A stretch of 64,000 nucleotides of DNA from assembly GCA_024195265.1 (NCBI GenBank), contig JAJLRJ010000002.1, positions 45,912,252 to 45,976,251 on the forward strand. Direction: 5' to 3'. The stretch is from Dendrophyllia cribrosa (taxonomy: Eukaryota; Cnidaria; Anthozoa; Scleractinia; Dendrophylliidae). Positions 42,226-53,700 of this stretch are shown piece after piece. The translations under genes were made by a program, and so were the position numbers. The number at the start of each line of letters is the position of its first letter. The first letter of the stretch is position 1. Under the pieces are notes generated by a model that was not told the origin of the DNA, did not search any database, and was given only the letters and a program-made list of their open reading frames with translations.

Positions 42226-45200
42226 ATATGCAAATGAGAAATTCAGCTTTTAGGCTTCACCGCCTCTGGCCAACCTTGACTTTTCCAAGAAAGAGTGGGT
42301 GGTTATTCTGATCAATTTGAAATGTTGTCATCTTGGTTTTGTAAAGTTTGTTCCAATCATTAGCATTAGCTTGGCAAACTTAATGCACTTACTGTCAGTT
42401 TTGTACTGTCCATTCGCGCTAAGAAAATAGTGTATGAGTACATGTAGTTCAGAGGAAATGAAAACCGTGTGAACTGCGCGCACTCATACACTATTTTCTT
42501 AGCGCAGGCTATCATAATTTTTCAAATAAAGCAAGTTGCATTCAAAACAACAGTCATCAACCTGATGAAGGGCCAAGCCCCGAAACATTGTTGACACTTT
42601 CACAAAACATTTTAATTTTATTTTTCCAATAATTATGTTTATTTCTATTTCAAACTCTTGTTTATAAGTCTCACACATCCTTCAGAATTTGATTTTTGAA
42701 TTAATTTGTTTTAGCTATACCTGTTACAAGGCCGGCTTATTAAGACCCTTGCTAATGATTACAGGCATTTAGTTTGGTAACAAAACATTATTGCGGTTGT
42801 ACCCCCTCATATTTTAAAGTACACCATAGTTCCTTAACAGCAATTCCTTAAAAACAAAACAATCCCTTAAAATTATCACAATATTTTTTGCTGGCCAGCC
42901 AAACAAACCCTTATGAAAGTGTAAGCCCAGCTTTGCCAGCTGCTGTTGTCCTGGGGAGAGAAACAATCAGCTTCTTTAATTTGTAGCAGGTATAGTGTTT
43001 TGTGGAGGATTTCTTTACTGACTGAATTTAGAGCCTTTTAACCTTCACAAATAACAGACTTTGATGGGGCACTCATGAAGAAGTGATGTGGATGTTCGTC
43101 AGACATTTTGAAATGATCCCCAACAAAGAACCAGAATCTAATTTTCTGGGCGTGGTCTTTATTTATTTTCACCCCAAAAGGTGACCCTATCAGTGCAATT
43201 AAGCACATTTTGAAACTGAACACAGATGTTCAGCAGGCTTTGATTCGAAGGTCATTTTTTTAATATGATGAATTCTTAGTGACTTTCTTATCGTTTGAAT
43301 TCTTGTTCTGCTCTATTCTAAGTGATTTTTATTCCTTACACAAGTCTTTCAAAAAAATGCATTGATCCCACTTAATAGCATTTGCCGTTTTAAAGAAAAC
43401 GATTACAATAGCTCTGATACAAAAAGTAATTGACATTATAGGGCTGGGGTGACAGAGATACGGGATATTAAGGCCAAAAATTAATGAGATACGGGATACA
43501 CAGGCCCCCTATTAAAATGGGGCCTTTTTGTGCAGGCTGGGCTTGAGAGAAAAAAAGTGGTATGGGAGGGATGTGGAGGGCTAAACCCTTGCTGGATAAT
43601 CACAGCCAGGATTTTTTGTTGATATCATGGCATAGAAGCCCTAATATTAACGACAATCATTTCTTAACCTGATGTGTCTAAATGTTATCAACTGCCCAAG
43701 ACCGCAAAGACGAATGAGTTTTGGTTGCAAATAGGAGGGTCTCAATGGGGTTAACCGTTAGCTGTAAAACGGTCCAAAATTTAGTCGTTAGGCGTAACAA
43801 TATTGAAAAGTTTTAACCGTGAGGCGTAAAAATAAAAAATGTTGACCGTGAAAACTTTCTGGGTACGATTTTTCATTTACCATCTCTTGTTAAGACTGTT
43901 TACGTTAATATGCGAGTTTGTGTCCAACCTCGTTCCCAGGGCTTTTCCCTTCGAAGGGAAAAGCCCTGGGAACGAGGTTGAGTTTGTGTCGTGTACCAAT
44001 GAAAAACAATGGAAATTAATTTTAAACTTTATAAAACAATGGAAATTAATTTTTAAGATTTCTGTTAACCGCAACGGGAAGAAATTAACCGTTAGTCGTA
44101 AAAAGGCCAGAATTTTAATCCGTTAACCGTAAAAGCAACCGCCCCATGAGACCCTCAAATACAGGGGCTTAGCCAGGACTTTTTTAGAGGTACACACAAT
44201 CAATTTTCAAACACTCCCCCTACCTTCTCACCCCCCCCCCCCCCCCCCCCCCTTAAGTCCCAAATCTTTTTTTTTTTTCGACTTTTTCGGGTACGCACGT
44301 GCGTACAGGTAGCTACGCCCCTGAAATAGTGCAGTTGTCCAAAAAACTCCACCTTAATTTCTATTGAAAATGGTTAGTGCTCAATTGGTTTATTTCATCT
44401 CGTTCAAGGTCAACATTTCTTGCGATGGCGTCAGTTTTCCTCTGTGCGAATTTGATAATAAAGCAGTAAAAGATAAAATAAATAAATCAAGACAAAAGCT
44501 GGCTTGAAGGTTTAAAAGCAAGCTCTAAAAACATTCCACAAAGGCTTTATCTAACAATATTAAAACATGTTTCTTTCATTCTTTCAGTTTGTCAGCCTTT
44601 TTTCTTGGTGCTTGCCATTATGTATAACGGTAATCCAAACCGGTTCTTTCCTACAAATGAACCGGTTGGGGTGGCCGTTACATAAGTGGTATATATACGA
44701 CCGACCGATGAGATTGCACTTAATTTTTAAACATTCCATTTCCCCATCGTGGTACCCAGGGATCATTAACTCGATTTAGCGATTTGAATTTTTCTAAATT
44801 CAAATGGTACGGAAATTTCCAAAGTTCCATTCCCAAACGGGAAGGGTTTTTTTCTGACTTTTAACCGAAATTTCCGGATTTTTTGGCTTGAGTCAAGTCT
44901 GTCAAAAAGTGAAAAATTGCTCACTCCTGATTGGTCGAGCTCCCAGTCTTCTGCTTTGAGTTGGTTTTAATGTTTATACTGATTTTAACGAAAACTCCTG
45001 CTTATTATCTTCCTAAAATGAAATGTAGAAATCAGCTTGTGATTAAGTGGCAGAGCTGACAACCCGCGGCCGGATTTCAGTGTTTCTGAGGAGAAATCAA
45101 AGGATCATTATTCACGCTAAAGGTTGTCGAAAGACTTAAAATGCGAATCAATGGAGGCGCTGGTTTGTTCGCCCAGCTTTATTCTGTTCATGTTTGCACT

Positions 45201-45734
45201 ACAGTTTTTGACATAGCATGTGAACTTTTAATTGTTTTCACCAAAGCAAGGAGAACGTCAAATTCAATGACAAAAATCATTCTTTAAGTTTGTTTGGAAG
45301 CATATGGTGAAGTTTGGCGGTGCAGAAAAATTTCCGTCCCATGCAGGCAAATCCATTTTTATCGGAAACTATAACTTTTTAAATTCTTTTTGGCTGTTAA
45401 CTTGCTCCTTAATCGAATAATATTGTATCACTAAACTTTCAATAAGTCTTATTTTACGAATTTTACAATCTATGTAAACTTTTTCAATTATATTTGAATT
45501 AATATATGACGTAAGCGTACGTGGGCGAAAGATTTTCGCGTTCAACAATCTTGTAAGCGCAAATCTGCCCTCTGGAACTGCGGGAAAATGTACAGCGCTT
45601 GTTTTCTTGGAAATACCATTTTTTCTAAAGAAGACTTAATTGTAAAAAAGCGTGATAACAAGCTGAAGTAAAAGTAGCGCCTCCCCCCCCCCGCCCGCCT
45701 TCCGAAAGTTGCGGCCACTTAAGCCAAGCCTGTT
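42226..45734. other. Intergenic, no gene recognised
   Basis: I find no convincing exon on either strand. It contains the palindrome at 43925-43980, a poly(C) run at 44230-44252 and scattered inverted words such as CACTATTTTCTTAGCGC near 42415-42505. Confidence 0.5.
43925..43980. repeat. Perfect 56-bp palindrome
   Basis: Two 28-bp arms meet with no loop at TTCGAA. The right arm is identical to the solo arm at 78-105. Confidence 0.95.
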
Positions 45735-45901
45735 AATAGACCAATTCCGATATATTAAAATTCATACTTGGCTCCGAATCTTAGGGAATAAAACAAAACA
45801 AATTAATTATTCATCCCTGAACCTCGATGTGATTTCTTTTGTTTTATTCCCCTAAGCCTCGGAGCCAAGTATGAATTTTAATATATCGGAATTGGTCTAT
45901 T
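45735..45901. mobile_element. Palindromic MITE with ~45-bp arms
   Basis: The left arm begins AATAGACCAATTCCGATATA and the right arm ends with its complement. Arms of about 45-55 bp continue through CTTGGCTCCGA, with an AT-rich loop between them. Confidence 0.85.
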
Positions 45902-46240
45902 CCGAAAGTAATGGGCCTTTATCACGCCCCGCCATTTTGTATAAAAACAAAAGATTTACCCCCCAAGCCTCGCAGTGAAAAAGTTGAGAACGAGGTTAAG
46001 CAGGGGAAAACAAAGCATTTTATTCTCCTGGGAATCAACATGGCCGCCGCGTGATAAAGGCCCATGGCGGCTGCTACTTTTGGAACTCTCTTTCTACGGT
46101 ATTAACGTGAAGAAGTAGACCTGTTGAAAGGATCGGCTGGATTTGTGTTAAATGGGTTGAAAGAAGACAACACCACATTCAGAGGTGACTGATGGACATA
46201 TTGAAAGAATAAACAACGATCAGCTGTCGACGAGAGTACA

Positions 46241-46341
46241 CAACAGTCGCTAAGGATGCACGAAAGTCGCCGAGAGCGCACGAAAGTCGCCGAGAGCGCA
46301 CGAAAGCCGCCGAGAGCGCACGAAAGCCGCCGAGAGCGCAC
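46241..46341. repeat. 20-bp GC-rich tandem repeat, about 5 units
   Basis: The unit GCACGAAAGTCGCCGAGAGC repeats with exact 20-bp period. The first unit is diverged, and later units share a T-to-C change in pairs. Confidence 0.92.
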
Positions 46342-46847
46342 GGGGGTCTCAAGCTAAACAAGAGCGATAGTTTGAACTCTTGTCAACTAACATGACATCA
46401 GATAAACAGAGCTTAAACTACTCACGCACTCATGACAAGACAGTGAGCTACATGTAATCTAGTCCACAGTGCCTCCACGTTGTCCACTATAACTTTACAC
46501 AAAATTAAAAGCCTTTTCCTTCAGAACACTCTCATGTCAAGTGACCATGTTTATCCCGTTATTTAAAACTGACAGATACAGAAACACCCTTGTTATATCG
46601 GGTGCAAATGCATATAAAAAAACAAACGATCATGATTTGATAAAAATACACCTACGTCCTTTCTCTCATGTTTAGATAATGAATAGTTAATTAATATGGT
46701 TAATTAGTAGTATATATTACTTAGTTTTTCTTATTATTATTATTATGGTACAGTACTGTAATTGCAAATGATTTTTGTCTCTCAACCTCCGAGTCAAAAC
46801 CATGGACTTTGGGATGCAAAGAGGATTTCTACTTGATGGAGAGGACC

Positions 46848-47570
46848 CGCCTGAGAAGGTGCGCTGTAGAAAGAATAGTTATTTTCTGGAGTTCATGTAT
46901 GTTGATGTTGCCAGGGATCTTGTTGGTGTAGTTTTCCATGCCCTTCTTGATGGTGCCAAGGGCTCCCGTAACCACCGGGACTGTTGCTGTTTTGAGCCCC
47001 CACATTCGCTCAACCTCGATTTGCTAAAACTCAGTCGAACGTTACAGCTTTTAAAAACATAATTAAATGATACATTTTGAGAAGAAATTTTTAGTACAAA
47101 TAAAATTAACTTAGTGACCTTGTTTTTACATTTTTATTACCTAAGTTAACTTATCAATTTTATTTCGTATATTCTAATAAATTAGGTAATTTATAGGCAC
47201 GGCTCTCAGGAAGAGCATTATGTATGAATGGAGAAACCGTGGGTAAATAAAGATTATGTATGTATGTATGTATGCATTTCCAGATGTTTGTACTTGTTGA
47301 GCTTTTCCATGGTTTTGACTGAGGTGTTGATGTTGAGGAGTACAGTCATGTCAATGAGAAGGCACGTCTTGTCTTTATTGTTCTTTAGCACAATGTCTGG
47401 CCTATTAGCTGCGATGGTCTTATCAGTGTGGATGGGCATGTCCCACTGGATGGTGACACTGTCCTTCTCGGTGACAGTCTTGGGTTCATGCTCATACCAT
47501 CGCTCCTTCACCTCGATGCCGAACTCTTTTCAGATCTTCCAGTGCATGTATGCAGCTGCCTTGTTGTGGT
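46848..47570 (-). mobile_element. Broken LINE C-terminus, split by a second LINE tail
   Basis: Minus-strand translations give KERWYEHEP, IHTDKTIAANRPDIVLKN and KTCLLIDM (47511-47275), then IEVERMWGLKTATVPVV, TGALGTIKKGMENY, NKIPGN and LQKIT..STAHLLRRVLSI ending in a stop near 46848. I recognise this as the C-terminal region of a common cnidarian LINE, with an RPD...LID layout like a restriction-type endonuclease. A TGA interrupts its start, and about 240 bp of other sequence splits it. Confidence 0.75.
47027..47270 (+). mobile_element. 5'-truncated LINE 3' end with (TGTA)n tail, nested
   Basis: Inserted within the minus-strand LINE relic. It ends AAATAAAGATTATGTATGTA with a TGTA microsatellite, like a LINE 3' tail, preceded by a CAGGAAGAGCATTATG word similar to that of the LINE ending near 20215. 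Confidence 0.65.
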
Positions 47571-47574
47571 GGTG

Positions 47575-47575
<1 letters not shown>

Positions 47576-47615
<40 letters not shown>
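47576..47615. repeat. (TTA)n microsatellite
   Basis: About 13 TTA units. A second TTA run is at 47818-47852. Confidence 0.95.
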
Positions 47616-47616
<1 letters not shown>

Positions 47617-47818
47617 GAAGAAGAAAGAAGTGCTCTTGATTTTCAGAAATCTGAAAATGTAATTATACTTTACATTAACTTTGTACTATCTTTTTTTTAG
47701 TCTTTTATTGATATATTTTTCATATACATGTAGGTATACATACATTTAAAGGCTTTGTAAAGGAATTTATTGTAAACTTATAAATTGTGTTTAAAAATTA
47801 AAGTTCTCTATTTATTTA

Positions 47819-47852
<34 letters not shown>

Positions 47853-47855
47853 ATG

Positions 47856-48763
47856 TAAGACTCCGTAATTCCGTTTTTTGCTATAAATGAGGAGCTTTTA
47901 ATAAACGATATATCAATCTCATCTATCTTATAAGGCATTCCCCATAAAACAATTTTATTTGGAATTTCTCAAGTGATAACTGAACTACTGAACAAGATCA
48001 TTTGAAGGGCTTGGTGCAAAAAGGGCGTCAGATCATAGTTTTTGCCTGAACGCAAAAATGTAAATTTCTTAGGTAATAGCCAAGGTCTGCCAAGCTAATG
48101 ATAATGAATGGAACATATTTTACCAAATTAATTGATTAAAATAACCACTCCTCTTTCTTGGAGAAGTCAGGGTTGCCCAAAGGCCGGTAACTGAGTGGGT
48201 GAAACCGCTTGAGAACTTGTGGCGTGGCCTGGCGGGGCATCGCACTACGAACCACGGAATGTGGTAGAGTTTTGAATTTCTAACGAGCATGACCAATGAC
48301 TGTATAAACAAGAGGCTACAAATAGCCTATACTCATGCGCTTGCGTAAGAAAGTTTTATGGTTCACCGAAAACTGTAATTTCTTTTACGGTAAAGTCCCT
48401 CGCCTGCTTGAAAATTCTTTAAAACTCCACTTCTTCGGTTTTCATCGCCCCGCACTGATAAAAACGTGTGACGTTCCTCGAAGCAAGATTTAGTCGCTTA
48501 AAGCTCTCCTTTTTCTCCACTATAGCGGCTTCTGAGTATTCTTTAAGCTTTCTCTTTCCATTTTGGATATTTTAAATGTGAGTTATTACTCCGATAACAC
48601 GAAACTACGGTAAAACCAAGCACATGCCGAGCGCGGCAGCCATTTTTGTAGAATTTGAAGGTGACTAAAATATGCGTGCATAAATTTGCATGCAAAATCG
48701 TGACACAAAGAAAAACGGAGGGCGAATTTTAACTCATGCCGCTTCGCGCATGAGTAATAAGTA
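47856..48763. other. Intergenic, old repeat fragments only
   Basis: No gene seen. The segment near 48307-48344 matches 5498-5533, and 48640-48760 resembles 6440-6540. Confidence 0.45.
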
Positions 48764-50437
48764 GGGACTTTAAGCACCGGGAACCGGAACGGCAACGGCG
48801 ACGCGAAAACTGTCAGGGAAAACCCAAATGACGCATTGCGCATGTTTGGCGGGAAATATCTAGACGTTCTCTTCCCGGGCCCGACGTCAGATAGCAAGGT
48901 TTGCCGTCGTGTGAAAACGTGAGTATATATTCCTCATTTTTCTTTGGTTTTATCCAGTCGTTTTTGATATAATACACTTAATGTTGTTTAAGAAGACTAT
49001 ACAGAAATAGGAAACGATATTTATTGCTTCATTTAGGTCAATTTGGTGCTTCTGTACGCTCTTTGAGAAAGAGGTGGTAATTCACTACAACTTGTAAACT
49101 TAGAACTACGTTTCTTTGCTAAATTTATTAAAATTAACGCAGTGGCTATTCGTACGGCACCCGTACGCGGACTTCGATTTGCTATTCGTACGGGAGTCCA
49201 AAGCTTTCGACAATTTTCGAGGTTATTCTTCACTTTTGGTGGTCCACAATATTAAATGTTCGTTTAGTTTTACGAAGCGCTTCTGGTAAGCGATGTTGAT
49301 TTGGCTCAGACTAATTTGCGAGCGAGCGACTCATTTCGTGACGCTTAAGAAATGTTCGCGTCAAAAAATACTCCCGTACGGCCAACTTCGATTTGCTATT
49401 CGTACGGAAGTCCAAAACTTTCGAAAATTTTCGATGTTATTCTTCACTTTTGCCGATCCATAATATTGTACGTTTGTTTATATTCACGAAGCGCTTCTTG
49501 TGAGCGATGTTTATTCAGCTACGCGAAGGAATCTCGTTTATGTGTCATCGCCATGTACTCCCGTACGCTATAAACTTGTTATTGTTATTCATACGGGAAT
49601 CTTGTTATTGGGTTTTTTGCTTCCAACGCTTCTTCCATTGAAACTACCTTTCCTTGCTCACAAGTGGTTTAGTTAACAGAGAAGAACTGGTTTGTATGTC
49701 CAGATATATTATAACAATTTGAATTAATTTTTTGACACTTAACTTGTTAGATGTCCCAGACACTCAAATTATTGATAATGAAACATATAATAATAAAAAG
49801 AATCGAAAAGAATCACTCATGTACGGCAAAAGGTGATCTTCATTGTGGATCAACAAAAGTGAAGAATAACATCGAAAATTGTCGAAAGTTTTCGGACTCC
49901 CGTACGAATAGCAAATCGAAGTTGGCCGTACGGGAGTATTCTTTGGGGTTAATTGTCACGAAATGAGTCGCTCGCTCGCAAATTAGTCTGAGCCAAATCA
50001 ACATCGCTTACCAGAAGCGCTTCGTAAAACTAAACGAGCATTTAATATTGTGGATCAACAAAAGTGAAGAATAACATCGAAAATTGACGAAAGTTTTGGA
50101 CTCCCGTACGAATCGTCCTCAAGAACATCGAAGTCAAAACAGTCGTAAGAATCGTACGGCAGGTCAAGTTTATTGGACGTGTTCAAATCGTACAAGAGCA
50201 TATACTGCCCGTCGTTGATCATTTTCTTGACACGGCTTATGAGAAGCATTTCCCTAACCTCATTTAGCGAGCACATTTCGGAAAAGAGCCGCCTCTACCG
50301 AGCTGCACATTTTGGCAAACGTTGCGGTTCTGTAGCTGGTTTATTTGTAACTTCGCGCCGAGACCGCGTTCTCTGCCCAGTCTTTTCTCGGTTTCGAGGT
50401 CGCCGTTGCCGTTCCGGTTCCCGGTGCTTAAAGTCCC
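48764..50437. mobile_element. 1.67-kb TA-flanked element with CGTACG-rich inverted core
   Basis: The inverted ends of about 38 bp start GGGACTTTAAGCACCGGGAA and end with the complement. TA flanks both sides (48762-48763, 50438-50439). Inside, about 200-bp segments at 49186-49400 and 49905-50110 are inverted copies, with many CCCGTACGG/ATTCGTACGG words and AGTGAAGAATAACATCGAAA blocks. A minus-strand frame at 50276-50115 (YMLLYDLNTSNKLDLPYDSY, then CFDFDVLEDD) resembles the N-terminus of PIF/Harbinger-type transposases, from memory. The element ends about 265 bp before the AMFR start codon. Confidence 0.82.
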
Positions 50438-50702
50438 TAGTTAGTTGAAAAGAACTTCGGGAATTATTTAGACCGCATGCAAATCTCATGACGCTTGAGG
50501 AGACCTGGGAATGAGAAGTTCGCAGTTCTCTCTATGGTCCCCACGGGTGTTCTGACGTCACATCAAGTCGTGCTGTCGTCGACACAAATGCTGAAGTACT
50601 TTGATCTGATAGCACGACACTTTGAAGGCTTTTTACCAGCTTAGCCCTGTTCCGTAAACTCTTTTGCTACTTCTTCGTGATCAAGAATCATCAAAAGACA
50701 AA

Positions 50703-53700
50703 ATGCCGTTAGTTTTTCTCGAACAGCTCCCACTTCCATCGCTCCAGTCATACGTTACTGTGAGTGTACTAGTGTTTGTGTCCGCCATTCTCTACGCATT
50801 GAATGTAACTATCGGCTCTGGTTCTGAAAGCGATGTCCCAAAAATATACGACTTCATGTCTCAGGATAATTTTTGCTTCTGGGTAAGTGAGTTATACGAT
50901 TGATTCAATACTAAAATGCTACTTTACTCACAAAAAAACGCCGTTTTGCTAATGTTTGTAATCTCAATTTCGTTTTCAGTCGAATTTGAATATGGCGTAC
51001 TGTTGTTTATTTTTGTTTGGGAAAATTATCCAAAGAGTTGTGTTCGGTGATCTTCGTGCCAGTGAACTTCAGGTGAGTCAAGACAGAAGATAGCATGTTA
51101 AAGTTTCTTCAGAGAGGTATTTTAGGGATTTTTAACGCAGCTTGGTAACGTTAATAACGGTTAGAAATTCGGCCACACGAAAAAGCTTACGTTGCGTCTC
51201 GCATAATATTTATTTGTTGCTGTTGTTTTCATCGTGGTCTGTGTTAAAATATAGATTTTAGTCTAAATTTAAATAGCATACTTCGAGTTTAATTAAGTTA
51301 AAATTGTTTTTCAAAACTCAACGTTCGATTTTTTTTTATAGAAGGAAATTTTACTCCCTCGCCCTTTACATGTAACTTATGTTCTGAAGCTGTATGATGT
51401 GATCAACGGGTTATTATAAACGTTTTAGTATTCAATCATTGCCAACCCAGACATAAATTAGCCGGGCTACAATACAAGACACAATTACATGAAACACTTG
51501 GATCAAGGTGAGAGTTTGCCATCCAATGTGCGTGGCTCTCATCCTCCTCAATGTTGAGTCAAACTGCTTCATTGCAGGTCATTTAATGCTACAAACATTG
51601 GGGAGATGGACTGAATAGTGTTTCAACAATTGTGTCCGATATTGTAGCTTAACGTACAGACTATTTTTTTTTTGTATAGAAGGAAATTTTATTCGCTTGC
51701 CCTTTATGTATATGTTGTGGTTCAATTTTATCCTTGGTTCAAATTTTATTTTCCTTTGTTTTTGGCTATGGTAATGTATGATAATGAGTTTTAAACAAAG
51801 GAAAATAAAATTTGAACCAAGGATAAAATTGAACCACAACATATATTTACTCTGTGTGATGTGATCATCAATGAGTTAAATTTTTACTATTGCATCAACA
51901 CCATTCTCTATTTTGAATTACCCATAATACACTTTGTTTGCCCCCCAAATTTTGCATAAACTATTGTTTGTAAATGCTCTTGGGAGGACTGCATATTCCC
52001 AAGAGCATTTCAAAACAATAGTTTATGCAAAATTTGGGGGGTAAACAAAGTGTATTATGGGCAATTCGAAAATAGAAAAATTGCTAACCCAGACATAGCT
52101 GGGCTACAGCTGTAGCTTTAATACGGCAGGGGTTATTTGCCGAACGCCGAACGCCCAACGCTGAACGCCGAATGCCGAATGTCTGTCAGCGATTTATCTT
52201 GTAAAACATGTGCTTCACCATGGCGGAGGTATAAAGTCTTGTACTACCCAATGAAACAACATTTAACCTGTAATTCTAGTAACTTCACAAGTCATATATC
52301 ATATATCATTTATGATTTCGACGGGAAGCATTGATGGTAGGCTGGAGTTCAGACGGGATGAGTCTCATGTCCGCGGAGTGGCCTGGTAAGTTGAAATGTG
52401 TAGGGACCGCTGCTGTGGAGTTGGCATGATGTGGGTTGTTTGTCCCTTGTCTGTGTTCTGTGTTCGTGAAGCTTCACAAATTGTACGTTTGGTTTCCCCT
52501 ATGTGCTGTTTTTACATTTTTTACATTCGATCACATATGTGGGGTTACTAGAATTACAGATTAAATGTTGTTTTATTGGGTAGTAGTACAAGTCATTATA
52601 CCTGCTCGAAATAACAATTCGCTCTGTCATGGCGAAGCACATGTTTTACAAGATAAACCGCTGACAGACATTCGGCGTTCGGCAAATTACCCCTGCCGGC
52701 TTTCATACTGATACTCAACCAAATTTTGAAGAAGTATATGGAATCTGCAAAGTGATAAGACATTTCTGTACTCGATGATCTGGGGAGTGAGTTTTTATCG
52801 TGGACAAAAAACCCAAATGATAATCTCTAGTTGTTTTTGTACTATTTACAAAACCAGCAACAGTGTTTTAGCAGATTTAAAACTTGAGGTGAAGCAGAGA
52901 GTTTTAAACCTGAAAAAAAAAACCGTACTGCAAGTTTTTTGAATGACTTTGAAAACCTTTTAAAAAAGCATGTCCCTACGGAGATTACAAATGCGCTTTT
53001 GTGCAAAGAGGAAATAAGCATGCAAGAAAAAAAGTATACTGATTTTAAAACATACAAATGTACAACACATGTGCCATTGTAATATACCGACTGGCTTTAA
53101 CGGAGTGATAATGGTTTCCCAGGACCTGTTAAAAGTTTTGGGATTATAAAGTTCTGAGGAAAAAATAATTTACTGAAAAATGCTATTTACACCAAAGTTG
53201 ACAGGTACGGTGGATAAAATGTTTGACAGTTTTTTTTCAGTGGAAGAGAATGAGTAGAAATAAGCAGTTTGCATCTCTGAACCACTCACTAACCTAGCAA
53301 TTTACATGAGGGCACTGGCGTTATTCCAATAACACCTTACTTGCTAAACTGTTGGTTGCTTATTTTGTAAATAAAATGTCAAAAGGCTAGATATCATAAG
53401 ACAACACTGAACAAAAATATTAAACAGGGATTCTGATAGGGTGCGCGGGTGCGGGACCGCACAATTTGGTCAAAAATCTGCACAATACTGAAATATTTGC
53501 TTAAAATTTTAATTAAATCAGGTATTTCTATTGATAACCAAGATTTCGAGAAATATTTTAGGCTATTTTTAGCGTATTTTCCTTTCAAACAATCGAGAAA
53601 TCCCTCGCTTTCCTCGAACAGCTCAAGCGGATATAAAAAACAACAAGGCGTTCTCTTCGCTGTCCTGGGAATTAGTCTCAGTCTATCCGACTTCCTACCG

